DNA of 64,000 nt from Lasiodiplodia sp. COLG20 (taxonomy: Eukaryota; Ascomycota; Dothideomycetes; Botryosphaeriales; Botryosphaeriaceae), in NCBI GenBank assembly GCA_009801085.1, contig VNWV01000001.1, forward strand, positions 7,378,001 through 7,442,000, written 5' to 3'. This document shows, piece after piece, positions 36,501 through 47,570 of this stretch. The position numbers and the translations under genes are program-made. Positions within the stretch are counted from its first letter, which is position 1; each line of letters begins with the position of its first letter. The notes under the pieces were generated by a model. That model searched no databases and was not told the origin of the DNA. It worked only from the letters and a program-made list of their open reading frames with translations.

Positions 36501-36602
36501 AAAGCAAACGGACTGGAAGAGGGACCGAGCGGGTGGAGAACTTTGGATAAACAGCGCATGGTGAATGGCTGGAAGGATGGGAAGGTGGCCGCGAAGCTCT
36601 GA
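33522..36602 (+). CDS. Tandem double FAD-dependent amine oxidase (two DAO-type modules in one frame)
   Basis: Four exons (33522-33657, 33842-34488, 34542-35137, 35216-36602) with in-phase introns of 184, 53 and 78 bp make 921 residues. Module 1 (residues 1 to about 430) starts VIIVGCGVFGLSTGLALS, continues TTRVIRADYHDP and ends with LCFFTNTPTSDFLVD and TGGSAHGWKFLCVLG. Module 2 (from about 435) starts IAIIGAGVFGLSTALHLA and ends with RLCWYTDSVDNDFLVD and SGGSGHGFKFLPVLG. In the monomeric sarcosine/fructosyl-amino-acid oxidase family the Cys of the LCWYT motif binds FAD covalently, and both modules keep it. No stop codon or intron separates them; the linker is 25-30 charged residues. Each module alone matches the usual length of 430-450. 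Substrate is unknown; secondary amines or glycated amino acids are candidates. Confidence 0.85.
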
Positions 36603-36920
36603 GGCAAAGTTAGTACGAAAAGTAAATAGCTGAACTGCTGGTCTGGCTAGACTCACCTCATCTGCTTGACAATAGTATCTAGGCGAACGCTCTGATTGCC
36701 TATGCAATATCCAATTGAAAGGCACAGCAGAAGGGCTTAGAACCTCACGAAAGCTATTTGTATGAGTTGAAAGGAAATGAAATTGTAGAATTGCCGTTCG
36801 TTAATCAGGAGAACGACGGCTGTGGCATGAAGCCCTATCTAGGTGTAACCCTTATCCAGGAACCCACGTTTATCCGTCAAGGAAATGCCGTCAATTCTCG
36901 CCATCTAAGAAGTTGTCGAT
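36603..36920. other. Convergent spacer
   Basis: 318 bp between the 3' ends of the double oxidase gene and the next minus-strand gene. Nothing recognised. Confidence 0.4.
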
Positions 36921-38002
36921 CTAGTCGAACAAACCAGCAAGATCGCCAGAGTCTGAGACAGACTCAACAGTCGGAGCCTGGTAGTTGGTGCGATCCTCGG
37001 CGGCCGGGGCTAGAGGCTGAGCAACAGCAGCGGGCGTGACATTGACAGGGCGGGAGCGACGAGGTTCAGCTCCACGGCAGGTGAGAACAGGACCGTTGGC
37101 GCTGTTGACAAGACGAATCTTACCGTCAGCGCCGGGGATTAGAATGCCAAAGCGCGGCATCTTGTCCTTGGGGTCAGCATACTTTTTGTGGACGACTTGA
37201 GCGGTAGGCTTGGAAACGCGCTCCTCATCGGTAATCTCGTAGGCAACGAGAACCTCTCGCTTGCGCGGCGTAGTCAACACGGGCACACCGCCGACATGGT
37301 CGCCAACAGTAACCTTCTGATTGCTACGAACAGCAGGCTTGGCGTGCTTAGTCAGACCGGCGTGCTCCTGAGGAGTGCTCGTCTGCTTGAGCGTGCCCTG
37401 GCTGCAAGTTAGATTCAAGCCTTTGCTGTCTTTGGGATAGAGTGAGGGGGAGGTGAATTCGGGGACAATACCGAAGGAAGATTGCCAGGGCGAGAAGTGA
37501 CTTTGTTCTTGGCCGGGCTAGAGTCGTTGACAGCACTGCCATTAAGCAGACTGTGGGTCTTGTTGCCACGGACGAGGTGCAAATCGTACTTCCACTTGCC
37601 GTCCTCGGTCTCGACACGGCCGGTCTTGCAGGCCTGGTTGACCTTGGCCATGAGGCGCTTGAAAGCTTCCTCCTCACCTGGGTCGGCATCTTCGAATTCG
37701 TTCTTGTTCTTGACCGGGTGAGCCGCGTGCTTCTTGCTAGGCTTGCGGTCGCCAATGTCGGAGCTGTCGTCGATTAGGCTGGCAAGCTTAGACGGCTTGG
37801 CCTGGTGGCGCAACAGGCTGTGACTCTTGCGGCCGTTGTCATCGGCGATGTGGGCAACAGCAGTGTCGTTCTGATGGCCCTTGCCAGGCTTCTTGTGCTC
37901 ACTGTGGTTGGCAGCCGTGACACCGGAACGTCCAGGCGTAAAGCCACGCGAGACACCGACATCCGAGGAGTCGTCGATGGCGCTCATTGCGTAAGGAGGC
38001 AT
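36921..38002 (-). CDS. Uncharacterised low-complexity protein with repeated DDSSD motif
   Basis: Exons 38002-37472 and 37397-36921 with a 74 bp intron encode 335 residues. I do not recognise the family. The N-terminal half is polar and basic-acidic, with the motif DDSSDVG near residue 10 repeated as DDSSDIG near residue 80 and a HS-L-hydrophobic motif twice (KSHSLLRH, KTHSLLNG). A folded-looking stretch FKRLMAKVNQACKTGRVETE then GKWKYDLHLVRGNK lies before the intron. The C-terminal half has VLVAYEITDEERV and RFGILIPGADGKIRLVNS, which could be a small beta domain. The end is GDLAGLFD. The start is set at the ATG of MPPYAMSAIDD; the second Met five codons on is possible. No signal peptide or membrane segment. 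Confidence 0.7.
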
Positions 38003-38557
38003 GATTTGGGAAGGAGTGACGAAGTACAGACAGCGCAGGCGCAAATGATTGTCTTGACCGCGGTCGTGGCGCAAAAGAGAGGTGGCGTTGGTGCGGAGGA
38101 AGAGCGGACAATTTTGAAAGGATGTTTGATAGAAATAGGCAAGCACTGGACCCTGAAAACACGCCTTCACCTGCGCTGCTCCTCGCACTCAGCGCTGAAC
38201 GCCTGTGAGATGCATGCGAGTATACATCGGAGCAAGGCTCCTCGAAGGCAAGGTGACGCTGCCCGGCTCTGTTTCAACCACTTTGTATCAAATGCGAGCA
38301 CTGACAAGACAGAAAGGAATGCTTGCTGACAGAAGCATACTATACCTACGAGCCTTATGCCACCCGCATTCTCACGCCTTTGCCAGTGGTTACCAATGCC
38401 ACGGCCCGGCGCCGCTCCTGCCCGTGCTCAATTCTCGCTTGCCAGTGAATTAATGGAAATGGGTATGAGGATACATCTCTATCAACCCCTTCTGGGATAT
38501 GAGAGATTCCACCCAAGATGAAAAACCCAACACCTTTGTCCGTGCTACTCAGTGCTT
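38003..38557. other. Intergenic spacer
   Basis: The 555 bp are upstream of the low-complexity protein gene and downstream of the dephospho-CoA kinase gene. Nothing further is recognised. Confidence 0.4.
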
Positions 38558-39391
38558 TCACAGTCTGGCCTTCTCTTGCGCCTTCTCATGCTCCCACTGG
38601 AGCTGTACACGGCGCATCTTCCAGAAGCTCCAGAAAGCAGTCAAGGCGGCGAGCGGCGGGCAGAACAGTTGTAGCCACGCCCACCATTGAGGACTGCGTC
38701 TCTTGATGTCTGCCATGACCCTGGCGACTTGTTTCTCAAGTTCCTCTCTGTTGCCATCGTTCCAGATGACAGCGCTGGCCCGCTCTCCCCTTCTCTGGAC
38801 TCTCTCGGCCTTCTCCCTAACGTCTCCTTGGCTGAGGACCCTATTCTTCGCATCCTCTTCGCTCAGGTGCGGGTCTCTAGCCCTCAGTCTCTGCATCTGG
38901 ATCTCCGGGTCCTTGACCGCGACAACCATGATGTTGCCGCAGTACCTCTCCCACCCGCTTTCGAACAGCAGCGGGATGTCGAGCACAACGGCCCAATGGC
39001 CGCGCAGGTAGGCCCACAGCATTTGCTTGTACATCTCGCGCCGCACGGCAGGGTGCACGATGCCGTTCAGGACCTTGCGATCGCGCATGCGCTCGTCGCC
39101 AGCGCCGAAGACGCGCCTCCCGAGCGCGGGCCGGTTCAGCGGACGGCCTTTGCCTGTAGGGCCATCCTCCTTGCCGCCGCAGGCAGGATCAGAGGCGGGA
39201 AGCAGCAGGTCTGGTGTAGTGGGGCCGAAGTGTTCGACGATGGCGCGGTAGCCCGGCGTTCCCGGCTCGACGACTTTGCGCGCGACGACGTCGGCGTCGA
39301 TTATGGGCAGGTTGTAGGGCGGGCTGCGCAGCAGGTTCGAGACGGTGGATTTGCCGGTCGCGATAGAGCCGGTCAGGCCTAGGAGAAGCAT
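38558..39391 (-). CDS. Dephospho-CoA kinase, with C-terminal hydrophobic segment
   Basis: A single exon of 277 residues. The P-loop GLTGSIATGKST is at residues 5-16, IIDADVVARKVVEPG carries the CoA-site Asp, DIPLLFESGWE the lid-adjacent motif, and RLRARDPHLSEEDAKNRV the C-terminal basic region. The enzyme phosphorylates the ribose 3' hydroxyl of dephospho-CoA, the last step of coenzyme A synthesis. The last 50 residues extend past the bacterial length with WWAWLQLFCPPLAALTAFW, a probable membrane anchor as in fungal Cab5. It sits head-to-head with the POM34 gene. Confidence 0.92.
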   Translation of the reverse strand: MLLLGLTGSIATGKSTVSNLLRSPPYNLPIIDADVVARKVVEPGTPGYRAIVEHFGPTTPDLLLPASDPACGGKEDGPTGKGRPLNRPALGRRVFGAGDERMRDRKVLNGIVHPAVRREMYKQMLWAYLRGHWAVVLDIPLLFESGWERYCGNIMVVAVKDPEIQMQRLRARDPHLSEEDAKNRVLSQGDVREKAERVQRRGERASAVIWNDGNREELEKQVARVMADIKRRSPQWWAWLQLFCPPLAALTAFWSFWKMRRVQLQWEHEKAQEKARL

Positions 39392-39918
39392 GGCGGCGCG
39401 ATTGATAGTAGGAAGATTATTCGGGCGAGCGCAGTTGTTCGGTGGTGTTGGTTGGAGCTTGGGCGCGACAGTGGGGTGAGGTCAGAGAGCCGAGGCGCTG
39501 CGATGACGACGCGATGTTCTCTAGAGCAGGATAACGGTGGCCAATGGATGTACAAATTACGTATGAGCTGGATGGAGCTTGCTACTTCGACTACACACGA
39601 TCGCTTTGCTCATAAATTTAAGGCTGAGAAGCGTGAAGATAGTGATGAGACGGCGCATGCAGTTGCAGGACCTGACTCGCGCTGAGTGGATGTAGGCTGC
39701 CCGGCGACAGGGATCAGCCGTCACCAAAACAATCAACACCGGCTGCCGCCCAGAGCACTGCACCGCCGCGCGCATCTCTCGACCATCGCGCCCACGACCG
39801 CGTGCGGCCCAACACCACTGACCACTAATCTCACAGCTGCAGCGCACCCGTCCCGACCTCCCCATCGCATCCACGACACCATTGTCCCGCCCGCACACGC
39901 CTACGAAAAATCAACGCC
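39392..39918. promoter_or_regulatory. Divergent promoter of kinase and POM34 genes
   Basis: 527 bp between the two start codons hold both promoters. The POM34 side is C-rich. No open frame of interest or TATA box is evident. Confidence 0.45.
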
Positions 39919-40795
39919 ATGTCCGCACCTGCCACCCCCGCCAGCTCTACCGTTGCTGTCGCCGGCTCTGCCCCCGGCACCGGCACTTGGCGCCATCCCC
40001 AGTTCGAGGAGATCACCAGACGCCAGAATGCGAGCGCCTTTGGAGAGGATCAGGCCAAGAGCCTCTTCTCGACCGCCTGCCTCCTCTTCCTGACCTTCGC
40101 CGTCACCGCTTTCACACCCGCCTGGTTCGCCGAAGCGTGAGCACACTCCGTCCCAAACCAACGCGGGAGAAACTAACGCACCGGTTTACCTCTCCAGCGC
40201 CATCGCCGACGTCCCCTTCCTAAGCATCAGATACATCATCTGGATTGTCCGCGTTGTGCTCGCGCTCAACGGCTCCGTCACGCTCCTGCCTTTGTTCCGC
40301 ACCAGGGACGAGGTTGCCGACATCCCGCTGAGCGCCTCGCAGCGCGCCCTGCTCGGCCTGGACCCGAGGATGCACACGCCCGGCGGCTCCATCGTGACCC
40401 CACCGCGCTACGCCCGCTCTGCCACCCCGCGCAGCGGCGACAGGCCGCTGCAGATGGCATCTCCGACGTCCGGCAGCCCGTTCAGCTCCAGCTACGGCTT
40501 CCGCGAGTCCGCTTCGAGCCCGTTCAGCCCCATCACGAGTCCCTTGCTGCAGAAGGCCATCAGCGGAAGGAGGAGGAACAGCCTCTCGGCCTCGCAGTCT
40601 ACTGCTGCCAGTGGATACGAGCTATATGAGAGCCTGGGCAAGGAGACGAGCCATGACGCGTCCATCGCGATTCCCGGCACGCCCACTCCTCTAGGCGGTG
40701 GCAAGGGCCCTTCGGTTGCTCTGACGAGCCGCTGGCTGTACGAGAGGAACCGGAGAAGCTCGGGCCACGGAAGTCCTGGAAGAGTGTACGGATGA
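39919..40795 (+). CDS. Nucleoporin POM34-like membrane protein
   Basis: Exons 39919-40136 and 40198-40795 with a 61 bp intron encode 271 residues. The family text TWRHPQFEEITRRQNASAF precedes a first membrane helix (STACLLFLTFAVTAFTPAWF), and the second (LSIRYIIWIVRVVLALNGSV) lies after the splice. LPLFRTRDEVADIPLSASQR and ALLGLDP follow. The rest is a Ser/Pro-rich disordered tail with SPFSPITSPLL-type repeats. This order (two transmembrane helices, then the IPL-S-QRALLGL motif) is that of fungal Pom34, a pore-membrane subunit of the nuclear pore complex. The call is based on recalled family features, so the name is likely rather than certain. Confidence 0.78.
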
Positions 40796-41804
40796 AGCTA
40801 AGTCAGGGCGAGAAATGAAAAATGTTGCTTTAGATGAAACATTGGTTGCGAAAAGAGCAGCGCAGGATACCCAAGGAGGTTCGGATTGCTCAGGATGCCT
40901 CCAGTGTACGTAACCAGCATCAGGCGCATTGGGAAAACGGTTACTGGGACGCGTTTCGATGCGGCGCAGTGAGGATCATTTTTCAGGTTTATTTCATATC
41001 GGAAGGAGTAGAGGATTGGTCTCAAGTAAGCTCGACTCACCCCAGTCGTCCCCCATATTCAGAGCTAGCAGTTATGTCAATAGAAGAATTTCATGGTAAC
41101 CCTGCCCAAAGAACTGCACGTGTCGGCGACTGCCGAGTCTAACAGCGAACGGGAGCTTCCCCAGATATCAGTGCCGGGGATGCGGGCAGCGTCATCTGAT
41201 TGGCTGGGTGCTCACCTCTCTTATCTGCAGGTCGCTCGCCCTCTGCCACCAGCCCAAGAGATCAGTAATGCGTCAAACAAATCGGCTGACTGATGCAATG
41301 TCCGCTACAGCCTTGTGGCGGAAGCTATGAGAGCGGTGTCACATCTCAGCCACTGTCAAGTGCGGTCAAGGTGCAGGTCCGCGATTCAGCCGCGCGATGC
41401 ATGATTTTACGCCTCAAGATAAGGACGCAGATCAGACTGGACTACGATCTTCAATGCGGTTTTCTTCCATTACCATGTCCGCAGCAGTGGAGTGTACGCT
41501 TCCTCGAAATGCTTGATCTTTTCACTGAGTCGTCTTAAGCTCTTGTTTATCAGCAGCAGGTCTCGGGCAAGCCGTTGGACAGCAAGCCACATCTTTCGAG
41601 CTCCCTTATCGCTATCGCATCAGAGCTCGCCCTGGGCCTCGGCGTGATACGGGCCTGTCCGGCCAATGCAGGGAATGACAAGGGTAGCACGAGAGTTCCA
41701 AATTATAATAAGCTTACCCAGTCCCCACGCATTCCACCATCTTGGAGACCTCCCCCTCTTTCCTCGCATTGATCTTTCGCGATCGTGCCCAGCACTCTGC
41801 CACA
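40796..41804. other. Intergenic spacer upstream of the NCS1 permease
   Basis: About 1 kb between two plus-strand genes; the permease promoter is at the right end. No recognisable open frame or repeat. Confidence 0.4.
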
Positions 41805-43995
41805 ATGGGCTTCAAGATCAGGAGACCGAAGCTCCACGTCGAGCAGGCGAAGTCCCAATTTGCTGAGGGAAGCGCGCGGTGGTAAGTTCGATTTCTTGGT
41901 TTAAGAAGTGGTTCTGTGAGCGCGTCAGTGTGGAAGTTTTCGTTGACATCTTTTGATAGGACCAATGTCGACCTCGATCCCGTTCCCAAACACGCCCGTA
42001 AATGGGGTGTCACCTCATTCATCGCATACTGGATATCCGATGCTTTCAAGTAAGCATACATTGAAGCAAAAGCGAGAAGTGCTGCACAAATTACGGATAC
42101 TGAGACCATAGTGTCTGAATGCAGCGCGGCAACATGGGAATTTGCATCCTCGATAATTGCTGTCGGCCTTACATGGTAGGTTTCTACTGAGCCACACTTT
42201 ATAACCTTATATTCCTCAATTCTTTTCTGGAGGGCACTGCGTACATTTTTCGTGGGTATTTGAAGCATAGGTCTGGTGGGTTCTGTATAATTCAACAGCC
42301 TACAACCACTTCCAGATACTTGCTTCAATCGCCTACAGAAAATGTGAACGGTTTCTCCCACACTACACAAGAGAGGGGAAGCCTCCGTAATTCACCATGC
42401 GGCTCCCGCGTGGGTCACCCCACGTTTTGTACAACTGAATGACTGACACAATCGTCTAGGCGTGAATCCCTTGGAATCGTTGCCTTGGCCTTCTTCATCA
42501 TATCATGGGTCATCGCCTTCAATGGTGCAACGGGTGTCATTCGTACGGAGCATCTATATGGGTCTTTCAGTGCGAGCAGAAATGGCTAATGATTCACCCA
42601 GATCATGCCCCTTTCCCAGTCCTTGCACGTGCCAGTTGGGGATTCTGGGGGTCCTACATTGCGATCATCTCCAGAGTCATTCTCGCAATATTCTGGTTCG
42701 CTATCCAAACAATGAATGGAGCAAATACGGTCAGAGTAATGTAAGTATCCCCACGAAGAGAGCAGGAATAATGAGCGTTGCTGAGGATTCGCAGGATCGG
42801 TGCCATCTGGCCGTCCTTCCTCACCCTCCCGAACCACATCCCCGCCGACGAAGGCATCGAGACGAACACGATGATCTCCTTCTTCATCTTCTGGCTGCTT
42901 CAAATCCCGTTCCTCTACATGCACCCCAACGACCTGCGGTGGCTCTTCATGGCCAAATCCATCATCGTGCCCATCGCCTTCATCGCGATCCTGATCTGGG
43001 CCTTCGTCTCGACCAAAGGCATGGACATCTGGGACCAGAAGGCCACGATCCACGGCTCGGCCTACTCGTGGGCCTTCCTGGCCAACCTGACGTCCGTCAT
43101 CGGCAACTACGCCACGCTGTCGGTCAACCAGGCCGACTTCTCGCGCTACTCGCGCGTGTCGGTCAAGTGGCAGATGCTGTACGTGCCGATGCTGCCGGCC
43201 GTCTTCACCTTCATCTCCTTCATCGGCATCGCCGCGTCGTCGGCCGGCTCGGCTAAGTACGGCGGCGAGTACCTGTGGGACCCGATGGCGCTGGTGGCCA
43301 TGTGGCCGAACCGCGCCTGCCGTTTCTTCGCGGCCTTCGCCTTCGCGCTCGCCGCACTCGGCGTCAACATCAGCGCGAACTCCCTCTCCGCCGCCAACGA
43401 CCTCACAGCCCTCTTCCCGCGCTTCATCAACATCCGGCGCGGCCAACTCGCGTGCGCGGTGCTGGCGTGGGCGCTGGTGCCGTGGAAGATTCTGGCCAGC
43501 GCGGGGTCCTTCCTCAACTTCATGAGCGCCTACGCCGTCTTCCTCGGCCCCATCGCCGCCATCATGCTGTTCGACTTCTGGGTCGTGCACGAGCGCAAGT
43601 ACGACACGCGCGCCCTGTACGCGCCGCACGGCATCTACCGCTACACGGGCGGCGTCAACTGGCGCGCCGTCGTCGCCTTCCTCGTCGGCGTCGCGCCGAA
43701 TCTGCCGGGCTTCATCAACAGCATCAATTCGAGCATCGAGGTTGGGGTTGGTGCGCACCCGTACCAGTTTGGGTGGCTGCTGGGGTTCGTGGGGACGAGC
43801 GTGGTGTATCTGGCGCTGGAGTATGCGTTCGTGCCGAAGGAGACGATGATTGAGAAGGCGGTGCTGCCGGATGAGGTGTACGAGGCCATGGGCGTGTATG
43901 ACAGCTCTGAGATTGAGGGAGTGCCGGTTGGCGATGGGGAGGAGGTCGTGGTGGAGAAGAAGGGGCTGAAGAGTTGGGCGGACAGGATCTTGTAG
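41805..43995 (+). CDS. NCS1-family nucleobase/allantoin/thiamine-type permease
   Basis: Six exons (41805-41881, 41960-42049, 42125-42175, 42460-42542, 42602-42740, 42795-43995) are in phase and give 546 residues with about 12 helices. Family markers: NVDLDPVPKHARKWG near the N-terminus, FNGATGVIHHAPFPVLARAS and FWGSYIAIISRVILAIFWF, AYSWAFLANLTSVIGNYATL, and SVNQADFSRYS, the Q-x-D-F-x-R-Y motif of the Fur-like NCS1 group. The long intron 3 (284 bp) interrupts helix 2. Role: proton-coupled uptake of uracil, uridine, allantoin or a related compound; the substrate cannot be read from the motifs. It is a second nitrogen-source transporter family beside the MFS pair further left. Confidence 0.9.
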
Positions 43996-44274
43996 GCGGG
44001 CAGCAGTGGGCCGTAAAATGCTTCACTTTTCGCGTCTGAGTTGGAAGAAGTCGTGGGCTTGTTCTGTGGCAGCGCAGTTGGTTGCAGAGGACTGTCTTTC
44101 TCAAAAGCCAACCCACGGGGTCATGCCGTACTTACATGGGTAGCTGACTCCGATGTTGGAATCCAACTGTACAGGTTTCAAACTCACATACGTCTGAATA
44201 CGTTTTTTTCAACCCCACAACAACGAGTTCGAATACACCTCCGTGTACTCTACCCGCACGTGAATCCACCATGA

Positions 44275-45945
44275 CTAGTACCCCGGCAACATCAGATCTC
44301 CAACCCTGTCTATATTGTCCTCCGGCAACGGCTGCCCAATAGCATTCAGCAGCTCGACCAACGCGTTCGTGTCCTCGCGCGCCTGCTCGTCGAACCTTTC
44401 CAAGAAGGCAAACGCTTTGTCGCCATCTGCCGTCCCCCTGCCGTCCTCCTCGGTGAACACATCTTCCAGCGGAGTGCGGCTGCTGCGACTCGTGAACTCG
44501 TCCGTGTACTGGCAGGGGCCGATGCCCATGTTGAACATCTGATATCGGTCCCTGAAGATGCCGATCTCGAGGTCCTCGTACTCGGACGGGTGGAACGGAG
44601 TATTGTAGCGCTGCCAGCGCGTGGATTTGCCCATGCGGAAGTGGCGGAGCGAGCTGAGGTGTGCACGGAAGTGGCCGAGGATGCGGGACCAACTGGTTAT
44701 CGTTCGTTAGCGTGCTCATTCAGTGGAGCTGCTTGCAAGTAATTTGGGATCGGGGAAGAACAAGTGAAGCCCTGATATAGCAACCGCGCCATCAGAGAGG
44801 AGAATATGAAAAACATCCTGACTCACGTTTGATCGAAAAACATATACTGGTCCATTCGGGATGCATCGTTTGAGCCATTCGTATCAATGACCGGATAGCC
44901 CTCAGAATCGACCTCGGTGTTGTAGAACAGGGCGTAGAACACAACGAGGCAGTCGTCTAGGTAAAGGTTCTGTAGCGAGGATGAGTGGCTGCTCAGCCAG
45001 TCCAGCTGCCAGTCATGCGTGAAGACGTAGTTTCCCAATGCAAGTGTGCGGAGATTTGGAATATGCAGCCCACGGAGGTCCAGCTTTGGCGAGAAGCCGA
45101 AATAGAATGACTGGTAAAGGACGAGGGTCGTGAGGTTACTGGATGCAGGTTCAAGCCAGAGAGGCCTAAGTTGTGTCATGAAGTCGTGAAGCCTTGTGGT
45201 GCGTATTAGTACATTATTTTGACGGAAGGTGGAGAGGCTCAACGATTGGACGACTTACTCTTCCATTTCAAGATTACATTCGGGAGAGGCGTCATGATAC
45301 TCAGTGGCTATATACAGCCACAAAGCGGTAATCCTTGACAGCACACTCAGGGCCGTTTCTGACTGCATGAAGCTTTTGTCATTTATGTTTTGGATGTTGT
45401 CAAGGCAAATGTTTTTGATTTTTGAAGCGGAGGGGTGGGCCAGCGTCTTAAAAAAGTCCTGCAAGATGGGTTGGCGGAATTCAACCGTCTGCGGCCATTC
45501 GGTCCACTCATGGTGGCTGTTCGAGGAACCGTTCTCTGAGAAACGGAGAGTGACGCCAGTTAGGTTGGTGAAGTTCCGGAAAGCCTTGAAAGCGGTGAGG
45601 CATTCTTCTGTAAGCTCTGCTCGCCCCCACATCTGGTGCTCAACCTATATATATCTTAGCGCATTACTCATTTCTTGCTGTGGATGAAAATACCTCATCT
45701 TTCTTAAGTGTATTGAGCTCGACATGCCTGACAAGCCTACTGACTTGGGCGTGCTCTAAGATCTTGTTGTATCTATCTATGCTTTCTTCAGAAGGATAGA
45801 GGCGGACAAAAGAGAATAGAGCCTCTGTGGCGGCAGCGTGAAATTGCTTGCACGTGAGTCTCAGCAAGCGGAGGTCCTCTCCTTCAAGAAAATGAGCTAT
45901 GTTGTAGCGGAGCTCCTCTGGAAGGCTAAGAATGGCGGAGGTCAT
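44275..45945 (-). CDS. F-box protein
   Basis: Four exons (45945-45694, 45644-45259, 45192-44827, 44692-44275) with introns of 49, 66 and 134 bp give 473 residues. The F-box spans residues 6 to about 50 (LSLPEELRYNIAHFLEGEDL followed by RLLRLTCKQFHAAATEALFS). The rest is a leucine-spaced fold with weak repeat character (LRTLALGNYVFTHDW, SSLQNLYLDDCLVVF), as in fungal F-box proteins whose targets are unknown. Role: Skp1-binding substrate adaptor of an SCF ubiquitin ligase, known for the F-box only. The left end is 279 bp from the convergent permease gene. Confidence 0.85.
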
Positions 45946-46189
45946 GTTGTCTGTGGATTTGGAAGATATTGGCAATGCAATACAGCGGCGGTGAGAATAT
46001 CGTTGTAAGCACGTTAGTATAACGTGCCAGGCAGCCAGGCAGCCCACCGGTGGGGTAGCGCAGGCTCCAGGCGCCACCGCACGTGACTTCATTCGTATCC
46101 AACGGTCTGTGCGCAAAAGTTGCAAGGAATGGAAGGATTCGCATCCGGCCTGCAGGGAAAAAAAGGTCCTGCCGACCTTGTTTCATAAG

Positions 46190-46601
46190 CATTCATCAAC
46201 TTTTGTTTCGTTGTGACATAAACTATAGTTTGGGAAATGAGAGTGACTATGATCTCGCCTCAAGACTATCACTTCACTAACCACATGCGGAAGGACGTTC
46301 AACTCCTCCTCATAACCATCTCTGTCGCATTCTAGCGTACCAGAGAGTCTGTCAAGGCAGTCTTCGTCGTTTGACACAACCTGTAGAAGCGGAGGCAATC
46401 AACCGGTCCAAAGTTCTCATAGACGTCTGTAAGAACGGACGGCGCTATCTTCCTAAGTTTAGTGCGGTAGAAGAAGCTCAGTTTCTTGTTATTTATAGAC
46501 TGTAGGAATTTAATGGAGGTGGACCACTTGCATAATACTAGAATATACAGAGCGGGGAGTGCTTCGAGGCCATGTGCTGGACTTTGGGATGTCGGAATGC
46601 T
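46190..46601 (-). pseudogene. Possible decayed coding fragment
   Basis: Reading the minus strand, one frame is open from 46601 to 46332 without an ATG. It contains a protein-like stretch: LEALPALYILVLCKWSTSI, then KLSFFYRTKLRKIAPSVLTD and VYENFGPVDCL. It then stops, while a second frame, shifted by one base from about 46395, carries on as VVSNDEDCLDRLSGTLECD. The composition looks like real protein and the frame switch like a mutation. No family is recognised; the Leu-rich character is reminiscent of the neighbouring F-box protein. A short gene with an unseen intron is the alternative. Confidence 0.3.
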
Positions 46602-47430
46602 TTACTTTCTTAAACTTGAGATAGGTTATGAGCTCCGTGTGGAGACGCGTACTGCTGATTGTCTAGCACCGAACGGACCTTCGTACGATACGTTCGAAGA
46701 TATTAGGCCGGGATAAAGATGATCTGAGTAGTGGGAAAAGCCAGCGGCTCTGCCATTTTCACTCAGGTTGAAACACAGCGAAGCATCACAGAAGTACTAC
46801 AGGCGTTCAACAAGCCATATGTGACGTCATTAGAGAGATAAACTCACAATTGCGGCGCGCACATCCCCCAAACTTTCGCGATCTCGGGTCAGATAGCCGT
46901 TCGCCTCAGGTTACCTTGTAATTGAAATCTGCCGAGGAGATGTGGAAACGGTAAAACATAGCCGGTCAATCGCAACGTTTACCTTTTGCGAGTTGCGAAC
47001 GCGTCAGCACCTGCAAGGGATATGTAGTGGGCCTCTGCATTTGCTTGGCGTCGGATGCAGACACTGCCGAGTGATATGCAGCCACACAACTACCGAACCC
47101 TGTATGATGACTTAGCTCTAGAACTGAGGCGCTATGTTCTATTTCCACCAACTGGTCAGCTAGGCTTCCAGGAGAAAGTACGATTGAAGACAGTAATCAG
47201 ATTCGCATCGTACCTTGGCCATCACTACGATTTGTCTTGTTTCCTATTTGGGAATCATGAGAGCTTCAGTCTCGCGACGGTACCAACTTAAGCTATCGTC
47301 TTCAGAGACAATAGCTGTCATCAGTTAATGTGATCCTCTGAATGGCTGGCCAATACTGCCTACCTACTTCTCATGCTCGGTGATAATCAATCTGCCTCGG
47401 AGATAATCTATACCTGTACTCAATCGCCGA

Positions 47431-47570
47431 GGCATGTAGCAGCCAAAAAATCACAGAAACATGATTTTGAGGAGTTTTTCAGCGCCGAAAGCTTTTTCCG
47501 TCTCTTTGGCATGTAGCGCTGTCAAATATCACAAAAAATTGCTACAAAATTCCTGTGATCCTCAAAAATC
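47431..47570. repeat. Short imperfect direct and inverted repeats
   Basis: GGCATGTAGC occurs at 47431-47440 and again at 47508-47517, each followed by an A-rich stretch with ATCACA. GATTTTGAGGA at 47463-47473 is inverted as TCCTCAAAAATC at 47559-47570. The arrangement resembles a small non-autonomous element or its relic, but no target duplication was confirmed. Confidence 0.3.

Noticed and set aside
42586..43758. 390-codon minus-strand open frame
   Set aside because: Antisense shadow of the NCS1 permease; Asp/Glu/Arg/Val-dominated without any family.
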